Shown here in pieces: positions 21,213-32,686 of a stretch of DNA of 64,000 nucleotides. Under the pieces are notes generated by a model. It did not search any database. It worked only from the letters and a program-made list of their open reading frames with translations, and was not told the origin of the DNA. The position numbers and the translations under genes are program-made. Position 1 is the stretch's first letter. Each line of letters opens with the position of its first letter. Source of the stretch: Hormiphora californensis (Eukaryota > Ctenophora > Tentaculata > Cydippida > Pleurobrachiidae); contig CM035357.1 in assembly GCA_020137815.1 (NCBI GenBank), positions 2,279,020-2,343,019 on the forward strand. Direction: 5' to 3'.

Positions 21213-24007
21213 TTACTTTCTTGTCTGCTTTTTGTTTTTTGAAATTATCCACTGCATCGTGATGTCTGGAGGGAAAACAAAAATTAGCAGGGGACAAGGG
21301 AGATGGGGAAACTAAAATTAGTAGGGGACAAGGGAGGTGAGGGGAAATCGTTGAAAGTAGCAGGGGAAAAGGCAGATGGGGAACCCACAATTAGTAGGGG
21401 ACAAGGGAGTAAAAACAAAGTGGGGAAGACAAAAATTTGTCTGTATTATTGTGCGAAATGATGTGATGGATAATTTTGGCAAATCGCAGTGTGTTTTAGT
21501 GTAGAATTGTTGACACACATCTGCCAGAGAGAGAGAGAGAGAGAGAGAGAGTGACAGATATTATTATATACATACCAAGATTGTGTTTATCCTTGCAGGA
21601 GATGGAGTAGCATGCGATCTCCCGCTCTGTAACCAGGTTCAATTCCCTGTGTGGGAGAGAGAGGAGAGGTTAGTTATCTTGAAACGAGATGTTTTGTTTA
21701 GTGCATGCTCCAGATAACACTGTCTAGCACTTCTGCCAGCATCTGAATCTCTTCATAGATCAAAATACCATGATTCTATGTCTCATGTGTTCAAATATAT
21801 AGGTAAACATCTCGATTTTAAAATGACTATAAAGTCAACTGTCACAGACACGCACCATTAAACCACAACAAATCTTACATTTTCTCGATGAGTGCGGTCT
21901 CGTCAAATGAGTTGGGCAAATCACGCTTATTGCCCAACACCAGAACCTGAGAAAAAGGATATATTATGTAGATGATACCACCACTCACCAGTCATAAAAT
22001 ATGATATTTGATCGTATGTTTTGATGTTATTAACATGTCTTGATCGTATGTTGTTAACATGTTTTGATGTTAAATCTAATGCCTTAACATGTTTTGATGT
22101 TAAATCTAATGTTTCTGCTCACCGGTATTCCAGCTAGTTGGGGTTTGGACAACAGTCCATGTAACTCCTGTCTACTACATTCCAATCTCTCGTGATCAGC
22201 TGCATCCACCATGTAGACGATACAGGATACACCCCTGCAGTATCTCTCCCACATAGTTCTGAATCGGGGCTGACCTCCTATATCCCATAGCTGGGGGAGA
22301 GGGAGGGTGGTTAGTACTTAGTTGGCAGGGGAATGCGAATTTAGCAATTATCCAACAATAAATTAAGAAATTACCCCACAACTAATTAAGCAATATTCCA
22401 ATACATACCTTGATAGTAACGTTTCCCTTGTTAATTTTCCTCATGTTGAAGCCCACAGTGGGGATCATATCCTCGTTGAATTGACCCGACTGGTGAGAAT
22501 GAGAAATGAAGATGGTGAGAATGAGAAATTAGGACATTGCCCAGACTTGGGTAACAACTAACAACTTTGTGACAGGTAAAATCTAACTTACAGCAAGAAC
22601 GTTAACGAAAGTAGTTTTGCCACTGTTCTGCATCCCTACCAATGTCAATTCCATCTCTTCTCCAATAAAGTACTGAACATGTTTTATTAGATAGAAACTT
22701 CTAGTGCTTTCAACATTATAAAAGTTCCGCCGTCGATGGTTTGAAGGTGGTCATGGATGTCCTGTTATTACGGGTTCGAAACGAACCAATACGTGATACC
22801 ATGCCGAATCGGGGCACCCTAAGCGGGTGAGGAAGTATCAAAATTTCAAAATATCTTTTTCTCTCAAAATTTATGGGGAGCACCGATCAAAGCATTGACA
22901 ATCGTACTGTAAAATTTTGCAAAAAAAGTTTTAAATTTTATTTAAAGGTATATCAGCCACGTCCGAATCGTGTTTCGAATCGGTGCATCTTATCGATGTC
23001 CCGCTGCTAATTAGACGGTTCGGAACGAATCGAAACGTGATCCCCATCGAATCGAAATTTGACGCTTTGGGAACTTATGATCAATGGCCCCATGGGAATC
23101 ACGTATCAGTTCGTTCCGAACCGTCTAATTAGCAGCAGGACATGCGATAAGATTCACTGATTCGAAACACGATTCGGACGTGGCTGGTATTCCTTTGAAA
23201 AATTTTCAAAAAATTTTCAAAAAATTTTCAAAAAATTTTACAAAAAAATTCAAAAAAATTTTTGGGGGAAAAAAATCCTGCCACTAAATCGGGGTGCCAC
23301 TAAATCGGGGGCCACTAAATCGGGGTCCGACTGTACCTTGATAGTAACGTTTCCCTTGTTAATTTTCCTCATGTTGAAGCCCACAGTGGGGATCATATCC
23401 TCGTTGAATTGACCCGACTGGGGTATAGGGATTATAATTTAGAGAGAAGATGGTGAGAATGAGAAATGAGGACATTGCCTAGACTTTGGGCACATTTAAC
23501 TTGTTGGGTAACAACTAACAACGCCCAAAAGAACTTTGTGACAGAATATAATATCGGTAAAATCTAACTTACAGCAAGAACGTTAACGAAAGTAGTTTTG
23601 CCACTGTTCTGCATCCCTACCAGTGTCAATTCCATCTCTTCCTTCCAGAAAAGTGACCTGAAATAGTTTATAGTGAACCTGGTGCTTCCTTAGCTTTCTA
23701 GTGCTGTACTAGAGGGGGAAGGGGCGCCGCCGTGAAGAATAGGGGGTCTTGAACAGTGAACACAAAGATACATGTATTGTACTACTGAGTAGTGACTATA
23801 ATAACAAAGTAGTAAATCAAAGAAGCCAAAAAAGCTTCAAAGGGTGTAACCATAAGGAGCAGGTTTTACAGAAAATAGTAACATGGGGGCAGACCGCAGA
23901 AGCTGGAAGGGGTACCGTAGGGCATATTACTACAAGCCCTACAAGATTCATGGTGGTGATATAACTAACCTGATCCAGTCTAGTAGTCTCTGAAAAATAC
24001 CGGACAT
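21213..24007 (-). CDS. ARL8: ARL8, Arf-like GTPase for lysosome positioning
   Basis: Exons: 24007-23970, 23657-23573, 23417-23337, 22290-22123, 21946-21879, 21646-21576 and 21265-21213. Together they encode 187 residues, about the 186 of human ARL8. Start [17 protein letters not shown] is the ARL8 amphipathic N-terminus, which lacks the myristoylation glycine of Arfs. The P-loop is GMQNSGKT, switch [12 protein letters not shown], the WDIGGQ motif is present (preceded by Leu), the NKRD guanine motif is present, and YSISCKDK is near the end. ARL8 recruits kinesin adaptors and HOPS to lysosomes. A second copy of exons 2 and 3 (22672-22592 and 22489-22409) lies in intron 3, next to a foldback element; splicing around it gives the normal protein. 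Confidence 0.95.
22409..22672 (-). other. Duplicated ARL8 exon 2-exon 3 cassette
   Basis: Exon copies 2A (22672-22592) and 3A (22489-22409) have 27 codons each. 3A is identical to 3B; 2A differs at one coding base (ACATTG for ACACTG) and has 4 bases fewer at its 5' end. Both have usable acceptors and donors (GTAAG, GTATGT). Replacing 2B by 2A after exon 1 would shift the frame. Inserting 2A-3A after 3B keeps the frame and would add a second P-loop and switch I (54 residues). Confidence 0.85.
22685..23335. mobile_element. Palindromic element inserted at the ARL8 exon 3B donor
   Basis: The right end reads AATCGGGGTCCGACTGTA and abuts exon 3B; the same terminal sequence bounds the 176-bp element at 58034-58209. 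The core (about 22960-23190) is a long inverted repeat around GACGGTTCGGAACGAA. The left boundary is uncertain. Confidence 0.7.
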
Positions 24008-24692
24008 TGTGTCTTTTCTGAGTCAGCTGCTGTATAACTACTTGTGTGTATCACTTTCTCACTCTGATCGGTGGGGTCTTGGTGGAAGTGTAATCAGGTT
24101 AGATCATGCTATACACTAAACAAGAAAATATGTGGGTTAGTTCAAGTAATGTTTTTGTTCAAACAAAGAGTAAGGGTCAAGCTTGTTTTGTTCAAGCTCG
24201 AACAAGGCGAGGTCGAGTAAGCAAGGAAGAAATTATGGGTTAGAAGAAGCTGAGGAATATGGGGAAGGGGTAATGAGTAATATATACATGAGAAAAGCCG
24301 AATCTTTGAAAAATGAACATTCAAAAGTAGGTATTAGAATTAAAAGGTTGACAGACTTGTGATTAGAACAACGTTCAAAGAAAGTTAAACTCGACAAAGT
24401 CAATATATTTTTAATGAAAAGTTGATACCAGTCTACTAGCAGGGGAGTCTACACTCTACTCATGTCTCATGTTGTATTGAGAAAACTAAACTTCCAAAGT
24501 TTCAAGTGACGCACAATCTGGTGGTGTGTTAAACCAGGTCGGGTTTCGGCCCTTTCTCAAGTTTCCTTATCAGAACGACATGTGTATTCTGTGGCCTCTC
24601 TCTTCTCCACCCCTCTATCTTATAACACACGTCACACCCTGTTTCTGAGTTCATCGGAATGTAAATGATAACCACATTATAACGCTCTTCAT
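24008..24692. promoter_or_regulatory. ARL8 upstream region
   Basis: About 690 bp between the ARL8 start codon and the X-box cluster. It should hold the ARL8 promoter. I see no other gene and no decisive core promoter motif. Confidence 0.4.
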
Positions 24693-24820
24693 GTAACCAT
24701 GGTAACGCTCCTCAATATATATTTGAAAACATGGTAACACATCACGACAAAGGTAACTATGGTAACACATCACGACAAAGGTAACCATGGTAACCATTCT
24801 CACGTTATAACCATGGTAAC
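24693..24820. promoter_or_regulatory. Cluster of RFX X-box-like palindromes
   Basis: Near-identical 14-bp palindromes: GTAACCATGGTAAC at 24693-24706, GTAACTATGGTAAC at 24753-24766, GTAACCATGGTAAC at 24781-24794 and ATAACCATGGTAAC at 24807-24820, plus a half-site at 24730. They match the X-box bound by RFX factors. They lie in the predicted 3' UTR of ZNF277 and about 700-800 bp upstream of ARL8. Confidence 0.6.
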
Positions 24821-24827
24821 ACACAGG

Positions 24828-27585
24828 TCACCTAGATATATCCTCAGGGATTACCACAACCTCTTCCTGTTCCCCACCCTCATCCCTCAAACAACACAAC
24901 AGATAATCGTTCTCCAGCGCTGGAAAGAGGTACTGCTCATCATCATATAGCTCTGGAGGTACATTTTGGGTGTGTTTGTGCTCGAAAAGGTGTTCTGAGA
25001 GATCATCAGGGGTGATTGGGCAGAATGGGCAGCGATGGGCATCTAGTCGGTACCGGAGGAAGTTGACCAGTTTTATCTGTGGAGGGAGGGTTGTTTAGAA
25101 AACAGAGTCACCGTGAAAACTAGAGATTTTGGCCGTGACCTAGAGAGAAATTTAGAGATAAGTCAAGAGATGGCATCTAGAAACAATTATCATTATCATA
25201 CCTGTTTGTAAAACGACAAGTTAGCTGTCAGCTTTTCAAAATCCAAATGGTGAATAATGTTCATGTGAGATTTGATATCAGATAGTCTCTTATAGGACAC
25301 ACTGCACGCCAAGCATTTTATCTCGGGAACACTCTCCTTCCAATCGTCCCATTCCTCATCAGCTGATTCTAATGGGGTGATGTCATTATGACGTCATAAT
25401 GGGATGATGATGTCATCATGTTAATGGAGGGATATCATGTATATCATGCGAAATATTATGTTTGTACCATTATGAGTAGAGCGGGTATCAGTGTCGCTCG
25501 TATCTGCATTCAGGACCTTCCATGTCTTCCCAAATTCCCGGTAGTTTATCACGTAGTATCTATCGAACTCTGGGAAAGGATTGACGCAATTAGCTTCATT
25601 CAACAAGTAAATCAAATATCAACAAGTCACAATGACTGTAGTAACAATGACAAATCTCAGGTAACTGATTCAGTAATGAGTAGCTTATATTGTATGCTAC
25701 ACTGGTCCAGAATCCGGTTACTGAATGAGTAACATGTTCTAATCAAGTAACTGAATGAGTAACATGTTCTAATCTAATAATAATTGAATCACCAGTACAT
25801 CTGTTCAATAACCTAACCACCACAATAACCTAACCACCACAATAACCTAACCCTCACAACAACTAACCTGTATTAGCCGGATTGACCTTCTTGTGTAATT
25901 TCTTTCTCATGTGCTCTCTAAGGATCTTATAATCTCGAAACACTTTATCACAGTACAGACATTCTGCACGCATCATCTTGGCTCTCAGCCGCTCAACAAA
26001 CTCTTCCGTGTAGACCTACTCAGGGGAAGGGTTGATGCAAGATGGAACATAGTAAGAGTTAATCATCATTGAAAATGGCGGGATGAGACTATAACATTAT
26101 AGGAAGAGTTAATTTAAGTGATCGTTATGATTTTGTAGACCTAACCTTAATCAGGGACGATTTGAGTGATAATTGTTGTGGGGACTAAATTGAGGGAAAG
26201 TTGATTTAAATGGTGGGATGGGGGACCAGCAGGATTTCATTCAGCAAATGACAGTTTGATCATACTGGACTAATAATGTTTGGATAAATAGGGAAGTAGT
26301 GACCACAGTTGTAGTGCACCGGATGCCGACAGTGCACTGTTGGGAAGTAGTGATCATACTAGGGGGATTCAGAAACTGAGAACTAAGAATTTTATATGAC
26401 CATCTGTAATTATTTCTGTCCAGAACTTAAAATAACGGCTTCTCTCATCCACTCTCACAGTTTCTCACCATTTAGTAACTATCTCTTTCCCAAATACATA
26501 TTCTCCCCCCCCCCCTCTCTCGTAATCTCATTCATCTCTTTCTTACTAACTGAAACTATGTACCTAAATATTCTCTCTCCTCTCTCCATTTCCATCTCTA
26601 TTTCTCCTTTTCTCTCTTTCTTCTGTGACTTTTTTTCTTTCCATGTCTCTCTCTTTCTCTCTCTCCATTATATCATCTCTCTTGTTCTCACCATCTCTCT
26701 CCCTCCCATTCTCAACATCTCCTCTCTCTAGATTGTTCTCTTACCAGATTATCAGGATGACCGAGGGTAAAGCTGTGTTGATTATAAAGGTGTTCAGACA
26801 AGGTAAAACGTGTGCCAGCGATAGTCTCCGGGCAAAATAGACATTTAATCTTGAAGTCATCTCTGTTTCGCTCAACCTGGGGGAGACAGATAAGAAACTG
26901 ATTATCATAGCAATAAATTGAAAGCCTTGTTAGAAAGAGATAAGAGCTACCAGGATCAAGGATTATACTGCCGTGTTACCTGATTTACAAGGTTCATGTG
27001 TGTTACCTGCTGCACCGATTCACCCCTGAGGTCCCTAGTTGGTTGTGTAGTTACCTGTTGTTGATTTAAAACTTTTCTCTGAGTCTCTGCAAAAAGACGA
27101 TGCCTCAACGAGATATCTTCATTGGTCGTATCATTTAACATGTAAAACATTCCCTCTTGTTGATCAACAGATGCATCAGCGGTTGGTTTCACTGTAAAGC
27201 CATGTAGAAACTGGCAAATTGTCCCTGTGGACTGAGAATAGTGTTTGAAATCTGTCATGTATAAATAGAGAGTAATCAAATTAACAAATCTTTCAAACAT
27301 AAAGAATAGGCACAAAATGAAGCATGTTCCACTCACCTTCAGTTACTTTGAATCGCCAGTATTTGCAGTACCCCGCCAGGTCATACACCGTGTTTACATT
27401 CGCCACCACAACTTTATGAGCCTCTAGAAGGTGCTTCAGAATGGTCTCCTGAAAAAAGTTCCTGGTTAAAACCTAAACATTTGCGATAGTTGATGGATAT
27501 TATGGATATTAACCTGAGGGTTGGAAGATTCGTCCCAGATGTAGGGACAGTTCCCAAGCAAACACAGACCATTTGGAATGACCAT
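24828..27585 (-). CDS. ZNF277: ZNF277, C2H2-type zinc finger protein
   Basis: Eight exons: 27585-27514, 27448-27337, 27251-27055, 26876-26745, 26015-25868, 25569-25468, 25368-25202 and 25076-24828. They join in phase to 392 residues. Family landmarks: MVIPNGLCLLGNCPYIW start; IKCLFCPETIAG and ECLYCDKVFRD finger halves with HMRKKLHKKVNP; EFDRYYVINYREFGKTW; DDWKESVPEIKCLACSVSYK; KLVNFLRYRL; and YLFPALENDYLLCCL near the C-terminus. The mammalian orthologue is a nuclear zinc-finger protein linked to Polycomb (BMI1) and to binding of the ribosomal protein uS5. The last exon ends in an acidic tail (EQEEVVVIPEDISR), as in relatives. Confidence 0.93.
26396..26740. other. Pyrimidine-rich part of a ZNF277 intron
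   Basis: CT-rich sequence inside the intron 26744-26016. The plus-strand open frames here are low complexity and not genes. Confidence 0.6.
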
Positions 27586-28009
27586 TTTAGATTTTGGTGC
27601 TAGTTTATGATAGTAGGGACAGTCAGGATGGATATACACACTCTTTTGAGTATTTTAGAGCACGCCTGAAGGACAGGTGGTCGGAGAAAGGCGTCGCGAA
27701 TCCCGAGTTATCAGTTGGAAATTTTTCGCAGACTCTGGAAAAAGTGAAATCGATTTTGTGGTTTAATTTTAACGCGCGCGCACGATTCGAATCAACATAT
27801 CATGCGTCGCGTTAAAAAGCAGCGCACTATCAAAAGTATCGCGGTCGCAGTGTTAACGCGATTCCTGAAATCTTTCATCGCTCAAACTTAGTCGGACTAA
27901 TCTCAGTCTCATCGTTCCGCTCACCAGAAATAGTCAGAGCTATGACTATGACTAAGTTATGACTATGACTGAGTTATTGCCAAAAACGTCCAAAAAATGT
28001 GAAGAACCT
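27586..28009. promoter_or_regulatory. ZNF277 upstream region
   Basis: This lies upstream of the ZNF277 start and contains CGCG-rich patches (27770-27860) and the first scattered TATGAC units. It probably contains the ZNF277 promoter. No gene is supported. Confidence 0.45.
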
Positions 28010-28270
28010 ATGAGTATGACTATGAGTATGACTATGACTATGACTATGACTATGACTATGACTATGACTATGACTATGACTATGACTATGACTATGACTA
28101 TGACTATGACTATGACTATGACTATGACTATGACTATGACTATGACTATGACTATGACTATGACTATGACTATGACTATGACTATGACTATGACTATGAC
28201 TATGACTATGACTATGACTATGACTATGACTATGACTATGACTATGACTATGACTATGACTATGACTATG
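28010..28270 (+). repeat. (TATGAC)n hexanucleotide array, left part
   Basis: About 43 nearly perfect TATGAC units. The reading frames through it (Met-Thr, Tyr-Asp and Val-Ile repeats) are translations of the satellite and are not called as genes. Confidence 0.95.
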
Positions 28271-30523
28271 GCTATAAGCATACTGATCGTGATGATCATA
28301 ATCAGGTCAGTGTGCGGACGTTTTGATGGTCACCATCAAAGGAGCGCACACACTGATGGTTATCATCATGATGGAGGCTTGATGCATCATGATGTTCTCA
28401 AACCATAGTGTGTTCACGTTTGATCATCATAAACCATAGTGTGCGCACGTTTGATCATCATAAACCATGCTCAACTTGTTGGAACTTGCCTTTTGATCAT
28501 GATCATCATGACCAGTGTGCTCAGCATGATGATGCTATCTCCCCCTTGCCTAGTCGCGCGCTCTGAGAGGCTGTTGCATATCACGTGACCTGTACAACAG
28601 CCTCTCGCGCGCGCGAAGTCGTACCACGTGGTACAGTGGTCATCCGACATATTCCGACGTGAAATTCGACGTGAATCTCGACCTGGAATGAGGCGCGCAT
28701 CAGAGAGATGTGCCGCAGTAAGAAAATGATGTCGCGCTTCAACTTTTCTCTCTCGTTAGTCTTTGTGTCTCTCTCACTACGAATGCGCGCCTCATTCCAG
28801 GTCGAGATTCACGTCGAATTTCACGTCGAGGTATGGCAATTATGTCGGATGACCACTGGTACATATCACATGACTACAGTGTAGTCCTCCATAAGAATAA
28901 GATCAGAACGTGCGCACACTAGGTGTTGATGAATATGATCATCATCCAACAAAAAAATAGCACACACCAAAGTTAAAATTAAAATTAAAATTTGACGTTT
29001 TTGGTCATAACTCTGCCATTTCTTGGCAAAATTGCTTCATTTTGGGCTTGTTGGAAAGAGGGCATCGAGCCCGTTCTGAACAGCTCAAGAAACTTGAAAT
29101 CTGCGCAAAGTGCGCGGCGTTACAGTGCAAAATGTGTGCGTTAAAATTTTAAAATTTTAACGCGCGCATTATGCGCCTTAACGCCGCGCACTCTGCACCG
29201 ATTTTAAGTTTCTTGAGCTCTTCAGAACGGGCTCGATGCCCTCTTTCAAATGAGCCCAAAAAGAAGCAATTTTGCCAAGAAATGGCAGAGTTATGACCAA
29301 AAACGTCAAATTTTAATTTTAATTTTAACTTTGGTGTGTGGTGAGTGGTGACCCTTAACCCTTTGGGGACGATAAGCCCCCTGTCGACAGAATTCTCTAA
29401 AACTTTCTGAAGACACTTACTTTGAACCTACTTAAACGTAGGAAAAGGAATTTCGATTCTACCACCTGTATTTCTATTGGGTCACCTGTGACCCAATCGT
29501 CCCCTAACGCTAAAACAGGAATTGAGATTTCGCAGCTATTTTGCCCCATAACTCGAAAACCGTTCATTTTAGGCCCTATGTTTCTTCATAACACTTATAT
29601 AAACCCGGCCGTTCTGCACATTTTGCACACCCTATGGACCTCTCTATCTCATCTGTAGCCGATTTTAGAATTTCAAAATTGGCCGGGATGAAAAATTTTC
29701 TGAAGGAGCACGGATCTCAAAAAAATTTTTATCGACTCCCTTGGATGTTGAGATAACAATGATGGAGTCGGTTAGTCGCTAGCACCTGTTTAAAAAATGC
29801 CGTTTTGGACTTTTATCGGCGGTCATTCCTTTAGAAATGCTCGTAAAATGCAAATTTCTGTTTTAGCGTTAGGGGACGATTGGGTCACAGGTGACCCAGC
29901 ACTTTGAAGGCCTCTGAGAGGCACAAAATTTGCAATATCACCCTGAAACTTTACCCCGGAGTAAAATATACACTTTTCTTGCATTTTCCAAGTCCATTTT
30001 AAGCATACTCGTACCAATTTTGAGATATGGCCATTAAACTACCCATTTTGCCTACCAAATGCACTGTTTTAGCCCTGTTTTCCGAAGTCGACGACTTCAG
30101 AGGCTCAAAACGACCTCAAAATGGTAGAAAAATGTATGTTTCAACCCTGGAAACAATTTAAAACTTTCAAACGTGGTCTAGAAAGACGCTAAATGGGTTC
30201 AAAGTATTGGGTCACCTGTGACCCAATCGTCTCCAAGGCCAGCTCTTACGTGATGATCATAATGTTCCGCACACTGCAGTTTTTTGCAGATGATGATGAT
30301 CAAAACCATGACTCATGGTATGAGCACACTTCATCTTTTTAACTGATTATGATCATCACGATCAGTATGCTTATAGCCTAAGAGACGGCTCCAGGGCCAG
30401 CTCTTACGTGATGATCATAATATTCCGCACACTGCAGTTTTTTGCAGATGATGATGATCAAAACCATGAGCACACTTCATCTTTTTAACTGATTATGATC
30501 ATCACGATCAGTATGCTTATAGC
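28271..30523. mobile_element. 2.25-kb inverted-repeat element inside the TATGAC array
   Basis: Terminal inverted repeats GCTATAAGCATACTGATCGT (about 34 bp in full) start at 28271 and end at 30523. CTATG flanks both sides (28266-28270 and 30524-30528), consistent with a 5-bp target duplication. The inside is a nest of palindromes: a GC-rich hairpin at 28556-28618, arms 28638-28706 and 28783-28853, arms around 28964-29110 and 29190-29336, and copies of GGGTCACCTGTGACCC. The right end is tandemly duplicated (30230-30378 and 30396-30523). No transposase frame is visible. Confidence 0.82.
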
Positions 30524-31033
30524 CTATGACTATGACTATGACTATGACTATGACTATGACTATGACTATGACTATGACTATGACTATGACTATGACTATG
30601 ACTATGACTATGACTATGACTATGACTATGACTATGACTATGACTATGACTATGACTATGACTATGACTATGACTATGACTATGACTATGACTATGACTA
30701 TGACTATGACTATGACTATGACTATGACTATGACTATGACTATGACTATGACTATGACTATGACTATGACTATGACTATGACTATGACTATGACTATGAC
30801 TATGACTATGACTATGACTATGACTATGACTATGACTATGACTATGACTATGACTATGACTATGACTATGACTATGACTATGACTATGACTATGACTATG
30901 ACTATGACTATGACTATGACTATGACTATGACTATGACTATGACTATGACTATGACTATGACTATGACTATGACTATGACTATGACTATGACTATGACTA
31001 TGACTATGACTATGACTATGACTATGACTATGA
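30524..31033 (+). repeat. (TATGAC)n hexanucleotide array, right part
   Basis: About 85 near-perfect TATGAC units, in the same orientation and phase as the left part. Removing the element at 28271-30523 and one CTATG rejoins the array without a phase break. Confidence 0.95.
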
Positions 31034-31235
31034 TGGGTGAGAGTTAGAGGAAGATTGGTTCAGGAAAAGAAAAAAAGGAGAGCGTGAGAGAAAGAGAGAG
31101 AGAGAGAGAGAGACTGAAAGACAACTAGAGTGAGATACATAGCTGGAAAGCTGTGGAGACTTTTTACCACAGCACTGACTCCGATCCAGAGCCCCCTCTT
31201 TCTTTTCCCACCCAACACACACTATCTTTTACACT

Positions 31236-32055
31236 ATGAAGTTTCTTGTTGTCCTTGTCACTCTTTGTCTGGTTGTCATGACAACCAGGGCAGCTGCCCC
31301 TTCCATTGAAGAGGGTATCAACATTGAGACCTTGGAGTTGGAGGAGGACGAGACACCTATGGGTAAGTTACATCTTCCTTCTTCAAGATCCTGTATGGCG
31401 GCGCCATACCCCATTTGATTCTCGCGACAGTGCGCTCAGATGGGGTCGCAGCGCCAGATAGTAAATATCTCGGTTCGCTAGGGTTGTGCCACTAGACAGT
31501 ACCTTCTCTGTCTCTGTTTTAGATTTTTATTTAAGATTTCCTCATATTTTATTGCTGTGTCTTGACGATTGCTAACTGATATTTGTTCTCTTTCAGCTGA
31601 TGAGGAAACGGACATGCCCCTTATTGATGAAACTGACTCACTTGTTTGTAAGTTTGTTTAGATGTTTGTCAGTTTGTTTAGATGTTTGTCAGTTTCTAAC
31701 TGTTTGTTTATTAATATGTTTGTAACTTTTGTAACTATTTCCCACGTATTCTTGTTCTCCTGTCTTCTATCATGCATGACGACATCATCATGTAAGAATT
31801 GACAGCATTATTGTCATGATTTCTCCCCCACAGTTTTGGAAATAGAAACTGCACTTAGCCTTCTTCCTGTCAGCATTCTCTAAATCAGCCCAACACATTT
31901 AACACCCATATCTACCCCCCTCAGCTATTGATAGTACAGTTATCGCCCACATGACAGCCAAGGAGGCAGAGGAGCTTGCCCCTGAGAGCATTGTAGACCT
32001 CTACGATTCTGCCGAAGAGGTTGTAGAGGGAACACCCGAGGTTGATTCCGCATAG
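31236..32055 (+). CDS. Small secreted acidic protein, unknown function
   Basis: Three exons, 31236-31362, 31597-31647 and 31925-32055, join in phase to 102 residues. A clear signal peptide (MKFLVVLVTLCLVVMTTRA) is followed by a very acidic mature chain with no cysteines (for example LELEEDETPMADEETDMP and EAEELAPESIVDLYD). Donors GTAAG and acceptors CAG are canonical at each junction. The lack of Cys and of dibasic sites argues against a toxin-like or neuropeptide-precursor role; a secreted matrix or mineral-associated acidic protein is possible, but that is speculation. I recognise no family. Confidence 0.7.
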
Positions 32056-32623
32056 ACATGAACACCATGAACACCATGAAACATTGTAATTTGTAGTATT
32101 TTGGTTGATTTCTTAGTTGATTTCTACAATTTGAGTTTCAATGTTTGAGTGCACTCAAATGGTGACATCATATTGGCTGTGCAGATCTGATTCGTTCAAT
32201 CAGACATCGGTTTTCCACACACAAAGAACTGTTTTTAATTTTCTGTGGGAAACAAGTGATACTCGTATCTTCTTCATTGGTATTTAAAATAATATTCCGA
32301 ATTGCTGGTAAATTCAATATTTTTCAATTTCCAAAATCAGACCTTTAGTTTATGTTGAGTTCAATCCTGCAAAACTTATCTGGCGGGGTCAGACCCCGAA
32401 TTGATTCTCAGTGCGCCCAGATTATATGCCATAAGGTCGCGGCACCAGACAGTATAATAGAACTAATGCTGTTAAAAATACTTAGTAGAAGTTCATGCAT
32501 CGGCCATCGTTGTCTCCTGCAAGTCGGACTTTCAAACGCCATGTATGTTCTTGTGCTGGCGATGCACGATCAGCGGTGCATGCAGAGAAGGAGAGGAGAG
32601 AGAGAGAGAGAGATGAGAGAGAG

Positions 32624-32686
<63 letters not shown>

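Noticed and set aside
21601-21650. B-box-like AGGTTCAATTCCC suggesting a tRNA
   Set aside because: It lies inside ARL8 exon 6 and encodes the conserved protein; no A-box or paired arms.
28010-31033. CRISPR-like array
   Set aside because: Units are contiguous 6-bp repeats without spacers, in a eukaryotic genome.
30495-31047. Open frames of 170-180 residues made of Tyr-Asp or Met-Thr repeats
   Set aside because: These are translations of the (TATGAC)n array; stops are absent in several frames simply because the hexamer has none.
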